Shown: one piece after another, positions 58,639 to 64,000 of the stretch
How positions within the stretch are numbered: the stretch's first letter is position 1
How the letters are laid out: the number at the start of each line of letters is the position of its first letter
Assembly (NCBI GenBank): GCA_007833815.1
Contig: CP033464.1
Location: forward strand, 972,501-1,036,500
Length of the DNA stretch: 64,000 nt
Direction: 5' to 3'
Source: Brevibacillus laterosporus
GTDB lineage: Bacteria > Bacillota > Bacilli > Brevibacillales > Brevibacillaceae
Made by a program: the position numbers and the translations under genes
The notes under the pieces: generated by a model
What the model was told of the DNA's origin: nothing
What the model saw: the letters and a program-made list of their open reading frames with translations, nothing else
Databases searched by the model: none

Positions 58639-60288
58639 ATGGCAGGAGAGAGAAGTGCAAATCATTTCGTCAAAGGTGCTGCTATTCTGGGTATTGCCGG
58701 CTTGCTTTCCAAGGTTCTGGGAGCGATCTATCGCATACCTTATCAAAATATTACAGGTGATGTTGGGTTATATGTGTATATGCAGGTATATCCGCTGTAC
58801 ACAGCCTTATTGATTTTGGCAACAGCAGGTTTTCCTATCGCTATTTCCAAAATCGTCTCAGAACGATTAGCAGTCGAGGACCATCTAGGTGCACGTAAAG
58901 CTTTCCGTGTAGCCAGTGTTTCACTAGGAATACTAGGAGTATTCTTTTTTTTCCTTTTGTATCTAGGGGCTCCTGCACTAGCCCGAATTATGGGCGATGA
59001 ACAGCTGACATTACCGCTACGAGCAGTAGCGTGGTCGTTACCATTAGTTCCGTTAGTGTCCATTTTGCGTGGATATTTTCAGGGGCAACAAGACATGGTA
59101 CCTACAGGAGTTTCACAGGTAGTCGAACAGATTATTCGCGTTATCGTTATTTTGGTCTCTGCCTACTGGATGATGAGTGCCTATCAGGATGCTTATCTAG
59201 CCGGTACAGGAGCAGTATTTGCTGCTTTTCCTGGTGCTTTGGCAGCCTTTTTAGTTCTATTCTATTATTATCGCAAATCTAGACGTTATCATCGTCGTAG
59301 AGGGTATCGCAAAACATTGCGTGCTCAACAGCTTACAGATACAGTAACAAACAAGCAAGTATTGATCAGCATCTTACATTATGCGATTCCCATTTGTATA
59401 GGTGCATTGGTTTTGCCGATGATTCCATTAATTGATTCGGTGACCGTTTCTAATTTGCTTCAATGGAACGGATATGAACTTGATTTAGCGAAGGAATTAA
59501 AAGGAATCTATGATCGTGGACAGCCACTGATTCAATTTGGTACGTTTTTTGCCACATCACTATCGTTGGCTTTAGTACCAGCTATCAGCGAGGCTGTAGC
59601 ACAAAAACAGGACAAAATGATCCTCAATCGTACTGACATGGCCTTACGCTTAACCTTGATGCTTGGTTTGCCAGCCTCTATCGGACTAGCTTTGTTAGCC
59701 GAACCAGTAAATATTATGGTGTACGGAAATGATAAAGGAACGTGGTCACTTGCTATTCAAGCTTTTGTCATTGTGTTTGCGACATTAAGTATCGCTACCT
59801 CTGGCATCTTGCAAGGATTAGGACATGTTAAATTACCAGCCAGACACTTGATGATTGGTGTAGGGGTAAAATTATTGGCTAATCTTGCTCTGACGCCTTT
59901 ATGGGGCATACAGGGTGCGGCAGTAGCTACTGTATTCGCCTATGTGACGTCAATGGCATTAAACATGAGGTCTATTCGCCACTATCTGGGGCTTTCCTTT
60001 AACGTAAAAGAAATGTTGGCTAAACCGTTAATAAGTGTGGCTCTCATGTCTATTATGGTCTTAATCGTCCAAGGCTTGATGAATTTGATTGTGGGGTCGC
60101 TGATTGACAGCGAGCGTTTAGGTCAAACGATCGTGGGTACTTCAGCGGTTACAGTGGGGTTAGTCGTGTATATGCTTTCACTGTTATATACAGGAGGCAT
60201 CAAGCGTGAAGAATTATTGTATTTGCCAAAAGGAAAGAGATTAATCTCGCTTTTGGAGCGGTATAAGCTCTTGCAGATTCGAAAATAG
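58639..60288 (+). CDS. yabM: MOP-superfamily lipid/polysaccharide flippase YabM
   Basis: A 549-residue polytopic membrane protein with about 12-14 hydrophobic segments, in the MVF/SpoVB-like branch of the MOP superfamily. It probably flips a lipid-linked sugar or glycan precursor; MurJ- or SpoVB-like activity cannot be decided. The N-terminal KGAAILGIAGLLSKVLGAIYRIPY is conserved in the group. ATG 58639 has AGAGGAGA about 13 bases upstream. It lies in yabM-yabN-rqcP-yabP-yabQ-divIC. Confidence 0.9.
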   Translation: MAGERSANHFVKGAAILGIAGLLSKVLGAIYRIPYQNITGDVGLYVYMQVYPLYTALLILATAGFPIAISKIVSERLAVEDHLGARKAFRVASVSLGILGVFFFFLLYLGAPALARIMGDEQLTLPLRAVAWSLPLVPLVSILRGYFQGQQDMVPTGVSQVVEQIIRVIVILVSAYWMMSAYQDAYLAGTGAVFAAFPGALAAFLVLFYYYRKSRRYHRRRGYRKTLRAQQLTDTVTNKQVLISILHYAIPICIGALVLPMIPLIDSVTVSNLLQWNGYELDLAKELKGIYDRGQPLIQFGTFFATSLSLALVPAISEAVAQKQDKMILNRTDMALRLTLMLGLPASIGLALLAEPVNIMVYGNDKGTWSLAIQAFVIVFATLSIATSGILQGLGHVKLPARHLMIGVGVKLLANLALTPLWGIQGAAVATVFAYVTSMALNMRSIRHYLGLSFNVKEMLAKPLISVALMSIMVLIVQGLMNLIVGSLIDSERLGQTIVGTSAVTVGLVVYMLSLLYTGGIKREELLYLPKGKRLISLLERYKLLQIRK

Positions 60289-60318
60289 TCAGGGACAAAG
60301 GAACGGAGGATTCCCTAC

Positions 60319-61785
60319 ATGGTGAATACCATTTATGTCGTGGGACTTGGGGCAGGTAATCTAGATCAAATGCCTCTAGGTATGTATAAACGTTTAAAAC
60401 AGACGAACCACTTGTATGTGCGTACGGCTGATCATCCTGTATTGGATCAATTGGTTGATGAAGGGCTTACTTATACGTCCTTTGATACTATCTATGAAAA
60501 AAACGATTCATTTGAACAAGTATATCAAGAGATTGTTCAGCATCTGTTGTCCAAGGTTAAAAAAGAAGGTGAAGTAACCTATGCAGTTCCCGGACATCCT
60601 TTAGTAGCAGAGCGGACGGTACAATTGCTACTAAGTCATGCAGTAGAGGAGCAAGTAGAGGTAGAAGTGCTAGGTGGACAAAGCTTTTTGGACCCACTGT
60701 TCGCTCGCTTGGCGATTGATCCAATTGAAGGTTTTGCACTGTTGGATGCTACAAGTATGAAAGCAGATCAAGTAAATCCAGGTCTACATACGGTTATTGC
60801 ACAAGTATATGATCAAATGTCTGCCTCTGACGCGAAGCTTACCTTAATGGAAGTGCTCCCTGACGAATACGAAGTAGTGGTTGCGACTGCGGTTGGGATA
60901 GAAGGTAGAGAGATTGTAGAGCGTCTACCATTGTATGATTTAGACCGGGTTGAGCATTTAGGTAACTTGAGCTTAATCTATGTACCACCTGCTACAGAAG
61001 AGTCTGTTAAGCAACGTCAATTCTCTTATTTAAAAGACGTGATTGCTACTTTACGTGGACCAGAAGGATGCCCGTGGGATCGTAAGCAGACTCATCAAAG
61101 TCTGCGCCGTTATTTGCTGGAAGAAGCTTATGAAACGGTAGAAGCGATCGACGAGGATGATGTGGATGCGCTTTGCGAAGAATTAGGAGATGTGCTCCTA
61201 CAGATCATGCTTCATGCGCAAATTGCTTCAGAGGAAGGTTATTTCACGATTGAAGATATCATATCGACTCTGACGGCTAAGATGATTCGACGTCATCCGC
61301 ATGTGTTTGGTGAATCGGAAGTAGCTGACGCGGATGCAGTGGTTGTGAATTGGGAACAAATTAAAGCCCAAGAAAAAGCAGAGAAAGGGCAGGTATCCGA
61401 GGATTCTTCCTTGCTGGCATCTCTACCAAAGGATTTGCCTGCGATTTTAGCAGCTGTCAAAATTCAAAAGAAGGCAGCGGAGGTAGGTTTCGATTGGGAC
61501 GAAGTGAAAGATGTGTATGCCAAGATTGAGGAAGAGTATGAGGAGCTACAGCAGGCAACTCCAGAAGAACAAACAGGAGAGCTGGGAGATTTACTCTTTG
61601 CTGTAATCAATCTAGCTCGATTTATGAAGATTGACCCTGAACAGGCTTTAGCGCTGACTAACCTTAAATTTAAGCGTAGATTTACCTATATTGAACAAAA
61701 ACTGCATGAGAGTAACAAGCATTTTGCTGACACAACTTTAGAAGAGATGGATCGTTATTGGAATGAAGCCAAAACTAAAGAATAG
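60319..61785 (+). CDS. yabN: YabN: tetrapyrrole methylase-MazG fusion
   Basis: 488 residues. About 1-220 is a tetrapyrrole-methylase-like domain (IYVVGLGAGNLDQMPLG, VPGHPLVAERT), about 240-370 is MazG (GPEGCPWDRKQTHQSLRRYL, EELGDVLLQIMLHAQIA), and a second MazG unit follows (ELGDLLFAVINLARF). The MazG domain hydrolyses NTPs; the N-terminal domain has no known substrate. ATG follows GGAGGATT. Confidence 0.93.
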   Translation: MVNTIYVVGLGAGNLDQMPLGMYKRLKQTNHLYVRTADHPVLDQLVDEGLTYTSFDTIYEKNDSFEQVYQEIVQHLLSKVKKEGEVTYAVPGHPLVAERTVQLLLSHAVEEQVEVEVLGGQSFLDPLFARLAIDPIEGFALLDATSMKADQVNPGLHTVIAQVYDQMSASDAKLTLMEVLPDEYEVVVATAVGIEGREIVERLPLYDLDRVEHLGNLSLIYVPPATEESVKQRQFSYLKDVIATLRGPEGCPWDRKQTHQSLRRYLLEEAYETVEAIDEDDVDALCEELGDVLLQIMLHAQIASEEGYFTIEDIISTLTAKMIRRHPHVFGESEVADADAVVVNWEQIKAQEKAEKGQVSEDSSLLASLPKDLPAILAAVKIQKKAAEVGFDWDEVKDVYAKIEEEYEELQQATPEEQTGELGDLLFAVINLARFMKIDPEQALALTNLKFKRRFTYIEQKLHESNKHFADTTLEEMDRYWNEAKTKE

Positions 61786-61812
61786 ATAAAGCTACATAGA
61801 GGAGGAATTATT

Positions 61813-62106
61813 ATGCGTCTTGATAAATTTCTAAAGGTATCTCGCTTGATTAAACGACGCACCTTAGCTAAAGATGTTTGTGATCAGGGACGTGTCGAAA
61901 TTAATGAACGTACTGCAAAAGCATCCAGTAATGTAAAAGTGGGCGATTCTATCTCAATTCGCTTTGGCCAAAAGATCGTTACGGTAAAAGTGGAAGAGAT
62001 TAAAGAAAATGCGCGTAAAGATGAAGCGGCTTCGCTTTACACCGTTATTGGTGAAGTGCCTGTGCCACGTGATGAAAAAGAAGAAGATGAATATCTAAGA
62101 GCGTAA
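61813..62106 (+). CDS. rqcP: Ribosome quality-control protein RqcP (YabO)
   Basis: S4 RNA-binding protein, 97 residues, that helps RqcH add Ala tails on stalled 50S subunits. MRLDKFLKVSRLIKRRTLAK is the S4 motif. ATG follows GAGGAGG. It is between yabN and yabP as in B. subtilis. Confidence 0.93.
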   Translation: MRLDKFLKVSRLIKRRTLAKDVCDQGRVEINERTAKASSNVKVGDSISIRFGQKIVTVKVEEIKENARKDEAASLYTVIGEVPVPRDEKEEDEYLRA

Positions 62107-62216
62107 GCAATAGTTCTAAAAGGACATCCCCCTCCATATCTTGGTACAAAGAGGAACATTTTGTTCCCAGCGTTTTGGATCGTACTCCAGACCACCAAGA
62201 TAAGGAGGGTTTTTAT

Positions 62217-62501
62217 ATGATTGAACAAAATAAACGGCCTCGCCACGAAGTTGTCATGATCAATCGGCGTAGTTTGGCTATATCCGGGGTAAAAAAGGTA
62301 GACAGCTTTGATAGTGAGGAGTTTCTGTTAGAGACAGAAGGTGGCTTTCTTACTATACGCGGCCAGAATCTTCATATGAAAAACCTGAGTCTTGAAACCG
62401 GAGAAGTGGCCATCGAAGGTTTCGTTCATGACATGGGGTATATAGAACAGGGGCAGGCCGGAGATCGCTCGAAAGGATTTTTCGGCAAATTATTTAAGTG
62501 A
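62217..62501 (+). CDS. yabP: Spore coat/cortex protein YabP
   Basis: A 94-residue YabP/YqfC-family sporulation protein needed for a normal cortex. RRSLAISGVKKVDSFDSEEF and TIRGQNLHMKNLSLETGEV are the family core. ATG 62217 follows AAGGAGGG; an upstream opening at 62175 is rejected. Its stop overlaps the yabQ GTG. Confidence 0.93.
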   Translation: MIEQNKRPRHEVVMINRRSLAISGVKKVDSFDSEEFLLETEGGFLTIRGQNLHMKNLSLETGEVAIEGFVHDMGYIEQGQAGDRSKGFFGKLFK

Positions 62502-63067
62502 GTATCAGTATTCAGTTCCAGACTATGGCGTTCATGTCCCTGTGTGGAATTTTTATGGGGATGGGGTTTGATACGTACCATGTCATAAAAGGCAAAGGCC
62601 GCTTCCCACTTTGGCTCGTTTTTATATTAGATATGTTATTTTGGTTAAGTAGTGTGGGAATTGTTTTTTATGTGTTGGTATTGGTTAATGATGGGGTAGT
62701 GAGATTCCCGATCTATCTAGGCATTGTTATAGGAGCATGGCTCTATTTCCTACTAGGTAGTAAGGTTTATATCAGATTTTTGTTAACTGTGCTAAAATGG
62801 AGTATATGGATATTTCAGATCAGTGTTAAAATTATTGATGTGCTATTGATTAAACCGGTAGAGATAATTTTTCATTTTATCTGGATTATTCTTGTATTCC
62901 TTTTTACTCTTATTGCAAAGATAGGATTGTTCATTTGGCGAATCATTTCGTGGCCATTGTCACCATTTGTTCCATGGGGTCGTAACTTGTGGAAAAGTAT
63001 TCGGGGCAAAGTGGCAGGAGCAAAGGAAGCGCTGAAGAAATGGTTAACCAAGGAAAACAAACAGTAG
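62498..63067 (+). CDS. yabQ: Spore cortex biosynthesis protein YabQ
   Basis: A 189-residue membrane protein with about four hydrophobic segments, required for spore cortex formation. N-terminal FQTMAFMSLCGIFMGMGFDT is typical. Start is GTG in a GTGA overlap with yabP, so it is translationally coupled. The C terminus is basic. Confidence 0.9.
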   Translation: MSISIQFQTMAFMSLCGIFMGMGFDTYHVIKGKGRFPLWLVFILDMLFWLSSVGIVFYVLVLVNDGVVRFPIYLGIVIGAWLYFLLGSKVYIRFLLTVLKWSIWIFQISVKIIDVLLIKPVEIIFHFIWIILVFLFTLIAKIGLFIWRIISWPLSPFVPWGRNLWKSIRGKVAGAKEALKKWLTKENKQ

Positions 63068-63093
63068 AAAGGTAGCAAAGGTGGAGAGCAGAC

Positions 63094-63405
63094 ATGGCCA
63101 AGGAACGTCCCTCTCAATCGAATAATCTAGGTCGTAAGCGAAGACTTCGCTTTATTATGTTCTTCGTATTTTGCTTCTTGATCTGGACGGGCTATACTGC
63201 TTATCTTCAAAGCTCCGTTATTGCTGAGACAGAAGAGCAGGTAAAAGCGCTACAGAAGGATTTGGCACAAAAGAAAGATCAACAAGAAGAGCTAACCAAG
63301 AAGATGAAACGATTGGATGATCCAGAATACATCGCAGAGCTTGCACGCAAAAATAATTTTATGTCCAAGCCGGGCGAGATCATCTTTTTGATCCCTGATA
63401 ATTAA
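63094..63405 (+). CDS. divIC: Cell-division protein DivIC (FtsB-like)
   Basis: Bitopic divisome protein, 103 residues. One transmembrane segment (LRFIMFFVFCFLIWTGYTAY, about 18-37) precedes a coiled coil (about 45-75) and the conserved ELARKNNFMSKPGEIIF end. ATG follows GGTGGAG. yabR, next in B. subtilis, is absent. Confidence 0.94.
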   Translation: MAKERPSQSNNLGRKRRLRFIMFFVFCFLIWTGYTAYLQSSVIAETEEQVKALQKDLAQKKDQQEELTKKMKRLDDPEYIAELARKNNFMSKPGEIIFLIPDN

Positions 63406-63544
63406 AACATTTGGACCTCGCAAAAATAAATGAAAATAATTTTTCAAAAACGTGCAATTGATTTTAAAAACAGGAAGGTCATTTTAAATGAATGGCGAAT
63501 ATAATATAATAAGCCCGTTTCGCCGAGCGCGAATCACCTGATGG

Positions 63545-63577
63545 CCGACGTTGAACGCAAGACGTCGGTTTTTTTTG
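63545..63577 (+). terminator. Terminator after divIC
   Basis: CCGACGT (63545-63551) and ACGTCGG (63562-63568) pair around TGAACGCAAG and run into eight T. Confidence 0.85.
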
Positions 63578-63773
63578 TCTCAACACTTCTGTGATTTAAA
63601 GTGATAAAGTTAAAAGCGAACTTAGAAAAACTGATTTGAACAAAAGCTCAACCCTCTATTATCTACAAGTCTAGATTTCTTATATCCATTCCTCGACAGG
63701 TACTTTAATCAAATGTAGCCATCTTGGGCATAAATCCATGAACCATCACATAAACAAACGAGATACGTTTAAA

Positions 63774-63841
63774 TTTGTCGGACGATTTTAGGAATATGCC
63801 TCTATCGTTTGACAAAATTTACAACAATCCATTCGTATAAT
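63774..63841 (+). promoter_or_regulatory. Spo0A-dependent spoIIE promoter
   Basis: TTGACA at 63809-63814 and TATAAT at 63836-63841 are consensus elements with a 21-base spacer, too long for unaided sigma-A. TTTGTCAAA on the minus strand (63816-63808) overlaps the -35, and TTTGTCGGA lies at about 63774-63782; both resemble 0A boxes. Spo0A~P activated promoters of spoIIG and spoIIE in B. subtilis have the same spacing. Confidence 0.75.
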
Positions 63842-63877
63842 TGGGTACACAAAACTCAAAACGGGTGGTGCTGGTAT

Positions 63878-64000
63878 ATGTTCAATAAAAGCCAAGTGGT
63901 TTCTCCAAATGCTAATCTTTTTACCCAACAACTTTCTAATCAAGTATCTCAGACGATGGGGAGCTTCGGCGATCGAATTGCTACCTTCCTGAAAAAATGG
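63878..64000 (+). CDS. spoIIE: Stage II sporulation protein E, N-terminal fragment (cut by window end)
   Basis: The first 41 residues only (MFNKSQVVSPNANLFTQQLS.., ending FLKKW). They are not diagnostic, so identification rests on gene order after divIC and on the Spo0A-type promoter. SpoIIE is a membrane PP2C phosphatase that activates sigma-F. ATG follows GGTGGTG. Confidence 0.8.
   Translation, partial: MFNKSQVVSPNANLFTQQLSNQVSQTMGSFGDRIATFLKKW

Larger units (their letters stand above)
63406..63877 (+). other. divIC-spoIIE intergenic region
   Basis: 472 bases. It holds a possible -10 pair (TATAAT at 63500 and 63505), two small hairpins (TTCGC/GCGAA at 63519-63533 and a terminator at 63545-63577), and the Spo0A-type spoIIE promoter (separate entries). 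No tRNA genes are seen here. Confidence 0.6.

Overview
This window reads as the replication-origin-proximal segment of an endospore-forming Bacillota chromosome. The order of conserved genes (rRNA operon end, yaaC, guaB, dacA, pdxST, serS, tadA, SRP RNA, dnaX, ebfC, recR, yaaL, bofA, csfB, yaaO, tmk, darA, yaaR, holB, ricT, yabA, trmN6, yazA, rsmI, abrB, metS, tatD, yabE, rnmV, rsmA, veg, sspF, ispE, purR, spoVG, glmU, prs, ctc, pth, fin, mfd, spoVT, yabM, yabN, rqcP, yabP, yabQ, divIC, spoIIE) follows Bacillus subtilis from about yaaC to spoIIE. The departures from that order and the protein sequences suggest Brevibacillus, possibly B. laterosporus. The genus is an inference from memory, not a database result.

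Region by region. 1-908: 3' end of a 23S rRNA gene and its terminator, with no 5S gene after it. 923-8556: yaaC (minus strand), guaB, then an IS3-family element (3651-6924) that is itself interrupted by a second DDE insertion sequence (3854-5413), then dacA. 8712-11886: the PLP synthase pair pdxST, and serS behind a T-box leader. 12152-17087: an accessory block with a 50-residue CXXCXGXG mini-protein, the glyoxylate-shunt genes aceB and aceA, and a minimal rsbV-rsbW-sigB stress module. 17442-25476: tadA, an rRNA pseudouridine synthase, SRP RNA, a PAS histidine kinase, dnaX-ebfC-recR, a CPBP protease, yaaL and bofA. 25480-28740: three genes with no B. subtilis counterpart at this position: a multi-pass membrane protein, a membrane-anchored phosphodiesterase-fold protein, and a protein resembling UDP-sugar dehydrogenases without their catalytic parts. 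28777-36693: csfB to rsmI. 36774-42503: abrB and metS diverging from a control region with Spo0A-box-like sites, then tatD and yabE. 42686-56445: rnmV to mfd. 56488-64000: a PrsA-like lipoprotein, spoVT, yabM to divIC, and the start of spoIIE.

The genes mix housekeeping functions (replication clamp loading, recombination, transcription-coupled repair, tRNA charging and modification, nucleotide, PLP, isoprenoid and peptidoglycan-precursor synthesis) with sporulation functions (BofA, Gin, Fin, SspF, SpoVG, SpoVT, YabP/Q, SpoIIE). Control elements seen directly include two T-box leaders, a sigma-H-type promoter for spoVG, Spo0A boxes at abrB and spoIIE, tandem promoters for veg, and many intrinsic terminators. 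The best candidates for something undescribed are the 25.5-28.7 kb trio, the mini-protein ahead of aceBA, and the ctc ribosome binding site that lies inside the prs terminator stem.
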